Below are positions 22,701-34,083 of a DNA stretch of 64,000 nt, in pieces; position 1 is the first letter of the stretch, and each line of letters begins with the position of its first letter. The DNA is from Anaeramoeba flamelloides (lineage: Eukaryota; Metamonada; Anaeramoebidae), in assembly GCA_027625915.1 (NCBI GenBank), contig JANTQA010000026.1:7378001-7442000 (forward strand), in the 5' to 3' direction. A program made the translations under genes and the position numbers. Below the pieces are notes generated by a model. The model was not told where the DNA came from. It saw nothing but the letters and a program-made list of their open reading frames with translations, and did no database searches.

Positions 22701-24315
22701 CAACGCGCCGAGCCCCCTGACACCCTGAGACATCTCCCCCTTATTGTCCCTTCTTTGGTTCCTTTGGTTGCTGACCGATCTCGTCCCATTCCCGCCGGGC
22801 TTTCGATATTGCGAAACATCTGGTATCGCAATAAGCGTCCCCGTGAATACTCCTTTGTCGCCTGCTTTACACGTCTCCACAATTTCATTCCTGAGCACCA
22901 CAAAAATTGAACGTGGCATTGACCCTGATGGGATCTCATTTGAATTTTCTTGGACCCTTAACTTTTGCCAATCAACAAAAAATGACTCGTCTAACATTAG
23001 CCTCCACCCTCTTCGGTTTTGGCACATCTCATTAGAACACACAGCCGGCTCGGTATATTTAAACTGTTGCTTAATGCCCGTTACCATCTCTCCACATTTG
23101 ACACATTGAAATGTACCAGCTATCAATTCAGGTCGCACATCAGATGTTCTTGTAATGGTTCCCCGAATGGAAACTAATTGTCCAATTTTGTCAGTTTTTA
23201 AATCTCTTATTCTTTTTTTTTTATTTGATTTGTTTTTAATTTTTTTGTTGAGTGTTTGTTTAAAGAAGGTGAAAAGGGTTAAAAATTTAAAATAGATTTG
23301 ATTTATTTCAAGTTAAATTCAAAGACGGTTTGAAAAATAAAGGTTTGTTTCCTTTTGTTTTCAAAAACAGGAAACTTGAGCTTGAAATATATTTTTATGA
23401 TAATATTTGTTTGGAGTGAATTTCAAAGAGAAATGTAAAGTTCTAAAAAGCATTCCTAAAATGGTTTGAAGTTGGTGAAATTAATGTTTGTGTGAATTGG
23501 GACATATTTTACAATCAATGTAAATACAATTTTAAAATTTAGATCCCTTCAAAAAGGAGTAAATAAACAAAAGGTTTTGTTTAAACTCATTTTAAAAAAG
23601 CTATGAATAAAATTTTTCTAAAGTGTTGATTAAACTGCTTTATTCGCGCTTTTAAGTAAAATGGGTGATCTCGTTTTTTTTAAATTCTTTGGATACCACG
23701 CTTTTTTCAAACATACCTAAATTAGTTCGAGTTAAATTTTTAGGGATTTTTTATATCCGTTAAAAATTAATTTTCAAAAATTTTGTTTTCGATCTTGATT
23801 TGGAAATAATGCTTTTTTCATTAATTTAATATACCATAAAGAAGAGATTTCACTCTGATTACATATGAAGAAGAAAAGAGAAAGGGGTTGTTTTTTTACT
23901 TGTGAACAAAAGGTAAATTATAAAAAGAAACCCAAAATTCTTTTAATTTCCCAGACTTTTCTTTTGTGTATTTAGGATCGATTTCAAGCATAAATTCTTG
24001 GATTGCACTTCTTAGAAATGGTTCGAATCTGTAGAATTCTGTTTGAATTGCTTCCGCCAATTCAGAACTAAATTCAAGAACATGGGAATAGTCCACATAA
24101 ATTGTATTTGTATCATTTTTTGTTAATTCAATTGCTTGCATTTGGTATAAAAAAAATTCTTCTTCTTCTTCTTCTTCTTCCTGTTCTTTATTCTTTTCAT
24201 TTTCTTGTTTTTCTTCGCTTTTGTTTGGTTTGATTTTGTATTTTTCTAAAAACTGTTGGAAAATTGTTTTTACTTGTTCTCCTGGTTTATCTACAATTTT
24301 GAATTGTCGAATCAT
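19785..24315 (-). CDS. MCM6: DNA replication licensing factor MCM6 with in-frame intein (2 exons)
   Basis: Exons are complement(23900-24315) and complement(19785-23211), with a 688-bp intron. The precursor is 1280 residues: an MCM6 of 874 (human 821) plus a 406-residue intein. MCM6 is one of six AAA+ ATPase subunits of the replicative CMG helicase. Exon 1 carries the N-terminal A domain (AIQTEFYRFEPFLRSAIQEF), preceded by a Glu-rich insert. The junction restores VHKIRDLKTDKIG. The zinc finger (CVKCGEMV ... CSNEMC) follows. Walker A is GDPSTAKS (439-446), Walker B GICCIDEF (904-911) and the arginine finger MSRFDLFF. The subunit assignment rests on FKYTEPAVCSNEMCQNRR, ILAAANPIGGRYD and the C-terminal winged helix ending HPNYVTD. 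An Asp/Glu-rich run lies before the winged helix. The start is the first ATG in frame (24315). The gene is divergent from the ES1-like gene and convergent with coatomer gamma. Confidence 0.95.
20994..22211 (-). other. Intein in MCM6 (406 aa; residues 473-878 of the precursor)
   Basis: The sequence interrupts the MCM6 ATPase core between SSTAAGL and TASVGKDSETG, which are contiguous in other MCM6 proteins. Cys 1 starts block A (CVAPDSLICSVNGTLNPI). Block F is VYDLTVKNTHNFLVNG (386-401) and block G ends FVHN, with Thr as the +1 residue. These are the residues needed for standard class 1 protein splicing. The block B region reads TSTFETKFLV (91-100), with Thr where the TxxH histidine is expected. 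A homing-endonuclease region lies between. FAGTIFSLL (151-159) and FIGGIFDLYA (275-284) resemble the two LAGLIDADG motifs, but the catalytic acidic positions read Leu and Tyr. The endonuclease is therefore probably dead. The 1218 nt are in frame, lack stops and do not have GT-AG ends at the boundaries, which argues against an intron. The intein is visibly more AT-rich than the exteins. Confidence 0.93.
23212..23899. other. MCM6 intron 1 (688 bp)
   Basis: The donor is AA/GTAAAA and the acceptor AAAAAAG on the minus strand. Phase 2 is restored as Lys in VHKIRD. The content is AT-rich, with no element or conserved coding sequence recognised. Confidence 0.8.
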
Positions 24316-25181
24316 TTTTGAAAAAATAATTAACAAAAAATGAATCTGATTTGATTACAAATCTTTTGTTTCTTATTAAGAAGTAGGAGAAACAATATCT
24401 TGTGCTTTTATTTCAGAGAATAATTATTTAATGAGTTCAGAAAGGTTGTAAAAACAATATATTAATAAATTCAAAAAATGTTTTAAAACTTACTGTATTA
24501 AAAATTGTGGATTAAGTTTTCCTCTGTTGGGTAACCATTTGTTATTTTTGTTAAGAAACGAATTTATGGATGAATTTCTTGTCTTTAATGAGTTGATCTG
24601 GACAGCCAGTAACATTTTTTTAAGTCAAAGAAAGTCGTTATCTTATTTTCAATTTTGCAGTTTTTCTTCATTCGACAATAATTCCTCTTTTTGTCTTTGA
24701 AATATTATAAAATTAAAACAATATTTAAAGAGGTGTGATGCTATAGTTGTTGTTTTGATCTAAGTTTTCGATATTCTTCTGTATTGTCTCTCTTTGAAAA
24801 TTTTGGTTACTTTAATATTTTTTTTTTTTTAAAAACTATTTTGAAACCTATATTAAAACCCATATCAAGTTGAAGATCGATCATCTAAGAACCAAATTAA
24901 TAACATGGCCTTAACACTTAACATAAGATAATCTTTTTTCTAATTTCAGGGATTGTAAACCTTAATCAGTTTGTTCAAAATTCATTAACTTTATTTAAAT
25001 GTCTTTTATGAAGATATCCCAATTAAACTTTCATATAAAATGGTAGAACGAAACCAAATGACCCAAGGCCTATTAAAATTTTTCATGGAATCGAAAATAT
25101 GATTTAGAAAATCCATTTCATCAAATTTATTAATTACAATTAATTTTCATTTTTTTCTTTTTTTCATAATTTATTTTTTAA
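24316..25181. other. Divergent intergenic region between MCM6 and the ES1-like gene
   Basis: 866 bp separate two start codons facing away from each other, so both promoters should be here. A T-run immediately precedes the ES1-like ATG (25140-25177). I recognise no specific transcription-factor site and no repeat. Confidence 0.6.
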
Positions 25182-25835
25182 ATGTCAAAATTAGTTGCTG
25201 TAATTCTTTCTGGCTGTGGTGTTTATGACGGATCTGAAATTCACGAAGCTACTGCTGTCCTTCGATCAATTGCCAAACTTGGGTATACTTACAAATGCTT
25301 TGCACCTTTAACAAAGCTTAATACTGTCAACCATGTTACAGGCAAAAATGACAACACCAAGAGAAGTGTCTTAGAGGAATCTGCAAGAATTTCAAGAGGC
25401 GAAATTTCACCACTTAAGGATCTTGACACAAGCAAATTCAGTGCGGTTGTTTTACCTGGCGGCTTTGGAGCAGCAAAAAATTTATCAGACTTTGCTTTTA
25501 AAGGAACAGAAATGTCCGTCAATTCCACACTTGAAAGGAAATTAAATGAGTTTAAAAACGAAAACAAGCCAATTGGAGCCTGTTGTATTGCACCTGTTAT
25601 TCTCTCCAAGGTATTTCCAAAATGCAAAATTACAATAGGCAATGATCCTAATGTCTCGTCTGCAATTAAACAGCTTGGTGGAATACATGAAGAGAAATTG
25701 GAAACAGAAATTTGTGTAGATATGGAGAATAAATTTGTGACAACACCAGCTTATATGCGATGCACACGCATTGACCAAGTGTTTGATGGGGTTGATAATA
25801 TGGTAAAAAAAGTTCTTGAGTTATCTAAAAAATAA
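25182..25835 (+). CDS. GATD3: ES1/GATD3 (ElbB-type) DJ-1/PfpI-superfamily protein
   Basis: A 217-residue single-exon protein runs from the first ATG to a TAA. It aligns end to end by eye with E. coli ElbB and animal mitochondrial ES1/GATD3A: ILSGCGVYDGSEIHEA (8-23), ISRGEISPL (70-78), LPGGFGAAKNLS (91-102), GACCIAPVILSKVF (132-145) with the nucleophile-elbow Cys 135, VTTPAYM, and C-terminal VKKVLELSKK. Members of this class-I-amidotransferase-like fold have been tied to glyoxalase/deglycase activity and mitochondrial maintenance; the physiological role is unsettled. Unlike the animal proteins it begins directly at the domain (MSKLVAVILSG) with no transit peptide, so a cytosolic location is likely. 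The C-terminus is closer to animal ES1 (MVRKVLELTGK) than to ElbB. No sign of recent transfer: composition matches the other exons. Confidence 0.93.
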   Translation: MSKLVAVILSGCGVYDGSEIHEATAVLRSIAKLGYTYKCFAPLTKLNTVNHVTGKNDNTKRSVLEESARISRGEISPLKDLDTSKFSAVVLPGGFGAAKNLSDFAFKGTEMSVNSTLERKLNEFKNENKPIGACCIAPVILSKVFPKCKITIGNDPNVSSAIKQLGGIHEEKLETEICVDMENKFVTTPAYMRCTRIDQVFDGVDNMVKKVLELSKK

Positions 25836-26297
25836 TCTTTTCTTTCTTGAGTTATTTCGGTAGAAAGGAGAAAAAAAAATGATCTGAAAACCAATTGAGA
25901 AACGCACTTTTTTATCATTTATTTTTCTTTATTTTGATGATCCACTCTCCTTTACTTTTTGATTTTTTTTTAACTTTTGTTGTGCTTCAAAATTTCAACT
26001 TCAATAAATCATAATGCAAATGGATTCAATTAATAGTGATCGTGGATACAATAAAGAGTAAATTGATACTTTTTTCGTTCCATTTTAAAATAAAAGAGCT
26101 ATGAAAAAATAATTTTTTTATTCAAACCATCTTGATTTCTTTTTTTCTTTCTTTTTAATTGGCTTTTACTTCGTCGAGTGATGAAATTTAAATAATACTA
26201 TGGAGCAAAAATCTTGAGATATATTGTTTATTTTTATGAAAAAATAATACACAAGAAGCCCGTTTTATAGAAATATGTAAGTCATTATATAATTAAT

Positions 26298-26709
26298 ACA
26301 AGGTATATTATAGAAAATTAAGTAATCAAACAGACTTACATTTTGCCCTGAATAAACTTGCATTTTTTTTTTTTGTAAATTATGGTAATGAACTAAATAT
26401 AGAATGTGAAAAAAATCCAGAATAAGATTTTTAATTGTTAAAATTCGGAAAATAGTTAAGTAATTTCAAATATTTTCAATCAAATAATTTTTATTTAATA
26501 AATAAACTTTTGAAATTATAACTCACAGACTTATAAGAATGATGATTAATTAAATTACACGTGTTCAAAACACCATGAAATCAATCAAAAAAACAAGAAT
26601 AAAATTATCATTTTCCAAACTCAAAGTAAACCTCTATAAAACCTGATTAATTTACAAAAAAAAGTTAATAAAAGGTTTAATTGTATAGTTATTTAATAAT
26701 ATACCTTGT
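26298..26709. mobile_element. Candidate short TIR element (ACAAGGTATATTAT ends)
   Basis: ACAAGGTATATTAT at the left is mirrored by ATAATATACCTTGT at the right. Weaker similarity continues inward. The interior is non-coding. No target duplication is clear, so this could be a chance inverted repeat in AT-rich DNA, but a 14-base exact match including CAAGG favours an element. Confidence 0.4.
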
Positions 26710-26771
26710 TTTGTTTTGTTTTTTTAATCTTAATCAGTTTATTCTGGTTTCTAATTTGTAAATTATTAATA

Positions 26772-27790
26772 AACACCATTTCACTCAAAGTAGCCCAACG
26801 AAAAATGTAAAAGTTACTTTATTTTTAAGAACCAACCAAATTAAGATTCTTTAGAAATACGAGAAATAATAAACTTCGGATTAGAGTCGATAATCATCAA
26901 AGACATAGCCTGAACAAATCATAAATTTCAAAAAAAAAAAAATGTTAAAAAAAATTCTGGGCCCCTTTCATTGGAACGTCCCGTACAAAATTCTCAATTT
27001 CTTTAGGAAATTAAAGTTGTTGACAATAATATTTTTGAAAAGTAAATGTATGAATTTTTATAGGACATACAAAGCTTAACTTTTCTTAATGTTAATTTGG
27101 AGTTTCAAATATTTTTTTTTTCAAATTTAATTTTTTTAAAAAAAAAGAAAAGAAAAAAAAAAAAAAAAAAAGCAAAAAGCAAAATACAAAAAAAAACACA
27201 TTTACAAAATGAGAAAAAATGATTTACTGATGAGAGAAAAATATTGGACACAGAAAAATAGTTGGACATCAATTTTAATTGGGAACATTACTGAAAATGA
27301 TTTTTAATTTCAATCGTTTGTGAAATAACTAAAGAAAATAACAATAATCTACTTATTAGGATAAGGATTAATGTAATTCTACTTTTTCAAAACCTTATCT
27401 CTTATAATCTAAATCAAATTTAAAAATTACCATTTTCAGAATTAATAGTAAACTTTACTACAATTTGGATTTTTGTTAAAATAGCATGATCTACTTCAGT
27501 TATCAACCATTCAAATGAGTATTCTACACACACCACAGATTAATGAACTTGTAACACCTTTAAACCTGGATTTATATAAAATTCACCTAGTTATCAATAG
27601 GATTTGATTTTCAATTTTACTAATGTTCCCAATTAAAAATTGTGTCCAACCATTTTTCTGTGTCCTACATTTTTCTCTCAAAAGTTAGATTAAAAATTGA
27701 AATTTTAATTTGAGAAGAATAATGAATTAAACTGATAGAAGAAGTTCTATTTCTTCAATAAAACTGTGTCTCTTTGACTGAAAAAGGGTT
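26772..27790. mobile_element. TA-flanked element interrupted by a PIF-like MITE
   Basis: The left end AACACCATTTCACTCAAAGT and the reverse complement of the right end AACCCTTTTTCAGTCAAAGA belong to the same terminal repeat family as 18552-19253. TA lies on both sides (26770-26771 and 27791-27792). Removing the inserted 458-bp MITE plus one TTA duplication leaves about 560 bp. It is non-coding. Confidence 0.6.
27227..27684 (+). mobile_element. PIF/Harbinger-like MITE, copy 1
   Basis: 458 bp with terminal inverted repeats of about 60 bp (CTGATGAGAGAAAAATATTGG at the left, mirrored at the right). A perfect TTA duplication flanks it at 27224-27226 and 27685-27687. Three-base TTA/TAA targets are the hallmark of PIF/Harbinger transposons. 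The inner sequence is nearly collinear with copies at 55609-56065 and, inverted, 61845-62301. No transposase is encoded. Confidence 0.85.
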
Positions 27791-28584
27791 TAGAATTATT
27801 TAAATAGTATTCTATTCAACGAGAAGTAAATAAATTTTTTCTTCTATTTATTACACAACAAAATCTTGAAAAATTAGCAGATTTCTAAAATCATAATATT
27901 TAAAAAGGGATTTTTCAAAAAAAAATCAAGTTAATTTCGAATATTACTGACAAAAAAGTAGTTTTTATTAAAATATTTACACCAAGAAATTTCCTATGAA
28001 TTTTTTTTTTTTGATAGATTTTATTTTATAGTTTGGACTAATATATCAATATTCGATGGAAAAAAATTTTAATCCAAAATCGATAATACAATTTCAAATA
28101 TCTTAAACCTAGATTTTATTAGATTTTTGCATAATTTTTCATTCTTTTTTCTTTTGCATTTTTTATCTTTTTTTTTTGGCATAATTTAAATCAAATTGTT
28201 TTTCATTTTATTTTTTTATTTTTTCTCTTCTTTTATATTATCCCAGAGATAGTGATGTTAATTGAATCCATAAATTATTCATCAAAAACAAATTAAATAT
28301 TTCTTTTACAAAAATCTGAACCAGATATTCATAAGAAACCACCACTAAAAGACTTATTTACATTTTTTTTTTTTTTTTGGGAAGGATTTCGACTTTGAAA
28401 AAGTTACAAAAAAACACTAAAATTAATTAATTATTAAGATCTTTTAAAATTTCAACTTTAAATCATCATAATTGAAAAAATAAATTATGGTTTTCAAATA
28501 GATTTCTAGTCGATAAAAAAAATTCGAATGATCACAAAATATTATTTTTTGGTTAAATGTTAAAAAAATATCATTGACAAAATA

Positions 28585-28935
28585 AACACCATTTTAATAA
28601 AAGTTGCAACTTTAAAAATAAAAAATTCATTTTTTTTCTAAGAAGCAACTAACAAATTTTAGGTTGAAATAAGTTAAATAATAAACTTTGAATTAGAGTT
28701 AATGTTCATTAAAGAAAGACCTGAACAAACTTTAATCTTCCAAAAAAAAATACAATGATATTAAAAATGTTATTTCCCTATTAATTGAAAATGTGTAAAA
28801 TTCTCAATTTCTTTGGAAAATTAAAATTGCTGAAAAAAAAGATTTTAAAATAATAATTGTATTCATTTTAATAAAAAATTAATAAACCAAAATTTTCATA
28901 AAGTTAATTTTGTGTTTTCAAACATTTTTTTTTAA
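28585..28935 (+). mobile_element. Partial second copy of the 26772-27790 element
   Basis: From AACACCATTTTAATAAAAG onward the sequence follows 26772-27140 at moderate identity, including AAAATTCTCAATTTCTTT and GACCTGAACAAA segments. The left end is preceded by TA. No matching right end was found, so the copy is truncated or too diverged. Confidence 0.5.
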
Positions 28936-29389
28936 ATTTCCTTTCTTCAAAAAAAAATGAAAAATAAAAAAAACAAAAATTTAATGAAATTAGATAAAAT
29001 ATTAAAGAAAAAGAAATCAGAAAAAAAAAAAAAAGAATATAAATATAAAAAGAAAAGAAAGTGAAAAATTAAATATCCCACTTTTTTGGAAATACCATAT
29101 TTATAAATTCTTGTAAATAATTACCATAGACAAATTTCATAGTGAAGTGCTTTTAATTTTGTTTTTTGAATAATTAAAATTAATAATTTTATTTTTTAAA
29201 AAAAGATATTTATTGTGTTTCTTTATGGAATCTAAACCCCAATTCAAAATTTTTAACACACCAAAATTCGATTTGTGAAAAAAAAAAACTTATCTAATCA
29301 ATTCAAGAAGATTTACCAAATTAGAACCATTCACTAATCGAAAGTTTAACACTAGTTTATTATTTACAATACTCACTAAACAATAAATA

Positions 29390-29740
29390 AATAATTATCA
29401 ATACTAATAAATCATGGGTGTGTTAAAAATTTTGGAGACAGCAAAAAAAAAAAATACATTAGTAAATTTGTTTAAATTCTATTAGGAATTATTGATCGAT
29501 CAAAGGTTAGATACTATCAACTAATTTTATTTGAGTTCTTCTATTTGGAAAAACTCAACATTAACATAATATCAATTGTTCAAAAAAATTTTGATCCAAC
29601 GAAGCAAATTACGTAATTCAAACAATGAAATAAAAACAAAAACTAAAAGATGAAAAAATGATTTTCAGATTTGACAAAAATCAAAATTATCTCGAATTTC
29701 AATAAAATTGTATTATTGTGATTGTTTGGAACGTTTTAGC
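29390..29740 (+). repeat. Dispersed repeat, copy A (copy B at 58610-58970)
   Basis: Both copies share, in the same order, GTAAATTTGTTTAAATTCTAT, TTATTGATCGATCAAA, GGTTAGATACTA, CAACTAATTTTATTT and AGATGAAAAAATGATTTT. Orientation is the same. Ends were not defined, so the element class is unknown. Confidence 0.6.
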
Positions 29741-30079
29741 TGTGTGGAAAATTTTGAATTTTAGTTTACAACTAGAAAGAAATTGTTTATTATATATATA
29801 TATATATTATTTGATTTTGATAAAGTCTCTTTGATGGGATACAATGAATTTTGATATAACTTTTAATTTATAAATAGTTCTCACTTTTTTGGAGAGACTC
29901 AAAATATTTTAAAAATAAAAAAAAATTAACAAATTATATTTTTGATTTGATTTTACTTGAGATACACTAATATTAGGATTATTATTTATTTTGATAATAT
30001 TACTAAAATTTATAAAAACAGAAAAATCAAATATCCCAATAACACACACAAAAAAAAATTCCTATCAAATTGTTGAAAA

Positions 30080-31867
30080 TTAAATGTTTTTAAAAATATA
30101 TTTTTGTGCAATGGTTTCCGCGATAGGCATGAGGATCATGAGATTCAGTACTTTAATAGTGTGTATCCAAATTTTCAAATAAAAAGGTGGGAGCATTTTT
30201 TCGATAAAGATTAAAAAGGGCTGCGTTAAAAACATTAATAACCACATATAATCGAACACTCCAAAAGTTGCCCAAATGATATACTCATGCAAGACTCCCG
30301 ATGTAAAGAAAACAGTTAGTCCTGCAGCAACTGCAGAAACTTTCCCCGTTTTACGCAAAGGCTTGTAAATGTGTTTCACAGAATAAACGTTTACTGGTGT
30401 GTTCCACTTTTTCCAGAAATCTGAAAGCGATTTACAATTGATCCAATTGCCATAGAAGTTTCGATCTTGATATCGTGTAAGGTCTGCAAGTAATGTTAAA
30501 AAGCAATGGTAGGCTAAAAGAAACTGAGTTACCCAAAAGAAACCATTCGAGGGACCGAGACATATTGCCGTTTGAATTCTTCCTTTCAGGCTGTGATCAG
30601 GAATTTTTAGTCTATTAAACATATTGGTCAAAACGAAGAGCATGAAAAAGCTTAATACAATACTGAAAATGAGGTTTACAAAGATCCTTCTGTAATTGAT
30701 CTTTTTTAGAACAACACATTTGTTCTCGTAAATCAGATTTGGCCTAAAAGCGAAATGAACAAAATCACCAATGCTTTGATTCTTTATTAATTCTTGTCTA
30801 AGGGAAGCTTTTTGCTTTTTTGTGGTCGTTGATCGTAGATCTTCAAACATGACCTCCAAGTAGGAATGGCTTTTCAATAATGTTACGATTGGCACCAAGC
30901 CCACAAAGGAATTTAAAAAGGGATTGATTTCAAGTTTAAGTAAGAACACAGGTGCAGACAAGATACCAAAACTTAAGATTACACGAAGCACCATCAAGAG
31001 ATTATAATTGTAATACCTCTTCAAATAGAGCCTCTTTAGTGGGTAAAATAGGCAATAAGAAAAGACAGTTAAGGACAAACAAATCGCCAGTTTAGGGATA
31101 GGTACAAAGATATTGAGATATGCCTCAATAGAGAGCGTAAATCTAAATTGGCAATCTATATTAAAATACTTGATAACTATCAATTCGATGAGTCCAAAAA
31201 TTACCATTGGCAAAAGACCTAAAATTGATTTAATCGACCAATTGTTGTAGTCTTCAAGGCCAGTTTGGGTTTTGTGCTAAAATTGAAAGTGTTGGTTTTT
31301 TATTTTTGTTTAAAAGGGGAAATAAAACGAAGAAAACACGATTAATCGTTTTTTGGGTTTGAAGTTTGATTTAATTTCGAAAGTGTTAAAACGAGAATAT
31401 TAGTTTAATTTGAAAATATTCCTTAGCAAATTTTGAGAAAACAATTTTTTATTTTTGGGTGAGTCAGCAATTTCGAAAATCAAAAAGAAAAAATTCAAAA
31501 ATGTAAATTTTTTCTAATTTTTACAAAAATTTTTTCAATTGTGTAAAATTTCTGAGAATATTTGAGTTGAATTTTAACATTCATAAATCTCTTTTACTTG
31601 GTAAAAATATATTCTCACTTGTTTTTTATGGGCAATTGTTCCACAAGTATTCAAAATATTTTAAGAAAGATCATGGACGAATTGTAAGTTTTGAAAAAGA
31701 AAAAAAAAAGTGCTATCAAATGGCTGTTGTATCAATTTATTTTGACACCAATATGATTTAATCCTACTGATCAAATTAAATTGATAAAATAAGAAAGGAA
31801 ACCTTACTTTTTTGTTTTGAATTTTGTCATCTTTAATTTGTTTTTGATTAGTTAACTTTTTTTTCAT
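30080..31867 (-). CDS. DGAT1: DGAT1-like MBOAT acyltransferase (2 exons)
   Basis: The main exon is complement(30080-31276). A short first exon complement(31808-31867) is proposed, with MKKKLTNQK... and a K/GTAAGG donor joining an ATTTTAG acceptor in phase. The product would be 418 residues (human DGAT1 is 488). MBOAT enzymes of this branch esterify diacylglycerol or sterols with acyl-CoA in the ER membrane. The exon opens TGLEDYNNW, matching the SGFSNYRGI segment of DGAT1. AFRPNLIYE resembles the F-x-x-P-T-L-x-Y-E motif. RYQDRNFYGNWIN (motif NFYGNWIN 293-300) corresponds to DGAT1's FGDREFYRDWWN. FWKKWNTPV follows, and the catalytic-position histidine sits in SGVLHEY (His 350). About eight or nine hydrophobic segments are visible. 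DGAT1 is preferred over sterol acyltransferase because of the DREFYxxW context, but substrate is not proven. Exon 1 is the least certain part. Confidence 0.85.
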
Positions 31868-33166
31868 CTTAATGATCTGGTAATCTTTAAAAAAATGATA
31901 ATAATTTGTGTCATATTCTCAGAATGTTTGTTGTGGTCAAAAAAACAGAGAAATTTAGTTACCTTCTGGCATTCAGTATAATTTGTTTGATTTTTTCGAA
32001 AATTAATTTGTGATCAAGTATTTTTAATATGATTCAAAATTTGATTATCTTTTGAATAGTTATAGGTTTTCAATCAAAGAATTAGACTTTGAGTGTTTAA
32101 CTCAAAGCTAAAAAGTTCAAAATTTTAATTTGGAGAGAAAATTCGTCTTTATGTTCCAGTACCTGTTCACACTGGTTATTTATTCTGGGTTTTATGCAAT
32201 ATTTTTGTAGAAAATGAATTAAGGAACAGAAATTCCAAAAACAATTATTTTTTATGTAAATTTTCAAGATCACTCTTCTTTTTTAGGTAATTTTTTTACT
32301 AAATATGAATTGTCAACCAGAAATTCCAGAAAATGAATTAGAAAGAGAAATTCCCAAATAGATGATTTTTAAAATTAATATATCAAAAAGATCAAAAAAG
32401 TTGATTTTTTTCAGATTTAAATAATTCAAAAAATCAAAAAAGTATTTTAATTGAAAAAATTGAAATTAAATAAAAAAATCGAGGTTTTGACTTTCATCAT
32501 TTTCTTTTAAAAGTCTTGTCTTAATTGTATGATTTTTCAATGTATACCAATTATTAGCGAATTTACTAAATTTGCTAAAACTTCTTTTTTTATAGGATAT
32601 GATAAAATAATAATTTGCTATTTACTTTTCGTATGCTAATCTAAAACTATTTTCTTATCTCTTGAAGTCTTTTTAGTTTAAATATGTCTTTTCTTATTGA
32701 GTTATCTGTTTTTGGTGTTTCAAATTTGTAATATTACTTTTGAAGTATTTTAGTTAACCATTTTAGTAGGGCATCAATTTTATAAAAAAAAAATTAGGGA
32801 AGGTGAAATATCCCGAAAAAACCGGATAATCAAAAGTACTGTCTATTTTTTTAAAAATTAATAAATATCTGGTTATTTTGGGGATATTAGATAGATTCAA
32901 AAAAATGTAAAATATTGAGAGAAAAATAGAAAAATAGAAAAATAGAAAAAAAAAATAGATGTAAAAATGATTTCAATTTTTATAATTTCCAATATGAAAT
33001 TTTTCTTCTAATATCAATTCAAACTCTGTAAACACATTTAATTCACCAATTAAGTCCGGCCCTCTTTGACTAGAAATTAGTTCATTTTGGAATATAAATG
33101 GATTTTTTCTATTACATCCCAAATACAATGAATAGTTCAAAGATTTAAAAAGTAATTATACCCTTA

Positions 33167-33865
33167 TGGGTCTAGTCATTTACCGTGAATCTGTTCCATA
33201 CTCAAGGGGTGACCAAAGAATAAAAAGGGGTATTGTGAAATAGCTCCTCTTTTGGTTGACAAAATAAAAATAGCAAAGAAAAAAATTTCCATTTGATCTT
33301 TTTGGTAATAAAAAATTCAACAAAAAAAAAAAAAGTTTAAAAAGCATTCTCAATTCCAAAAAATTAAAATTTAAAAGAAAAAATTCATCTTTACTCATTT
33401 TATATTTCCAAATCGTTAAATTTTATTAAAATAAAACAAATGGCTTTCTTGAAGTTCGAAATCAATTTAATTCAATTTAATCTGCTTTGTGGTTATTTTA
33501 GAACGCTCTAAATTTGACCAAGTAAGGATTATGTAATATTCTTAGGATAAAAATAGCTCATCCAAAAAATGAAAAAAAAAGAAAAAAAAAATTACTGAGA
33601 TCTCAAAAAGAGCCAAAGATCGACACTTCAAAACTAACATCGCTATTTTCAAAAATGTATATTCCAAACCATTTAAATTGGAAATTGAGTATCACTCTTT
33701 GGCTCTTTTTTCTAAAAATATCCTCATCTTTGACTGTTGATTTCTCGAGATCGATCGTAAATCATATTTTGGTTAGTTTTAGATTGGTGTTAGGTACTCA
33801 TAAAAATTACTAAAAAGTTTTTTTCCATTTCAGAAAAAAAAGTTTCACCGTAATGACTCGACCCT
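33167..33865. mobile_element. TA-flanked DNA transposon remnant (GGGTC-AGTCATT ends)
   Basis: The left end TGGGTCTAGTCATTTACCGTG and the reverse complement of the right end AGGGTCGAGTCATTACGGTG pair with one or two gaps. TA is present at 33165-33166 and 33866-33867. The element is 699 bp with no intact coding frame. An internal inverted segment (AAAAGAGCCAAAGATCGAC near 33606, mirrored near 33700-33745) adds a secondary hairpin. A lone similar end (AAGGATCGAGTCATTAGG) occurs near 36014 in a RALGAPB intron. Confidence 0.65.
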
Positions 33866-34010
33866 TAAAAAATAATTATCCAGAAACCTAATTTTTTTTT
33901 CACCAAAAAAATCTTTATTTAAAATTTTTAAATCAATAAAATATTTTTCTCGATTATAAAATTATCAAAATTTACACTTTTAAATATTAATTTAAATAAC
34001 ATTTTAAGTT

Positions 34011-34083
34011 TTAAGAGAACCGGTAATGCTAGTGGCAACACAACCTAGTGTACAATCTGAAGGCCAGGGTTCTATTCTCTTAA
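34011..34083. other. tRNA-like hairpin, possible SINE head or tRNA fossil
   Basis: A perfect nine-base stem (TTAAGAGAA / TTCTCTTAA) closes a 55-base loop of tRNA-like size. The 3' side carries GGTTCTATTC, which resembles an RNA polymerase III B box. The D and anticodon arms do not fold convincingly and the bases at positions 8-9 are wrong for a tRNA. The surrounding 34011-34335 patch is unusually GC-rich for this intergenic DNA. I do not call a functional tRNA. Confidence 0.25.

Larger units (their letters stand above)
25836..30079. other. Repeat-rich intergenic region
   Basis: No gene is seen on either strand. Recognisable content is a small TIR element (26298-26709), a TA-flanked element (26772-27790) carrying a PIF/Harbinger-like MITE, a second copy of that element's left half (from 28585), and a dispersed repeat (about 29390-29740) with a copy at 58610-58970. 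An (AT)n run lies near 29790-29810. Confidence 0.65.

Noticed and set aside
31567-31690. Plus-strand segment QLFHKYSKYFKKDHGRI before GTAAGT, faintly like the start of a cytochrome P450
   Set aside because: It is one short stretch with no following P450 exon, and it lies in the proposed DGAT1-like intron on the opposite strand.
34011-34083. Functional tRNA gene
   Set aside because: The stem is good, but the D and anticodon arms do not fold and invariant positions do not fit.
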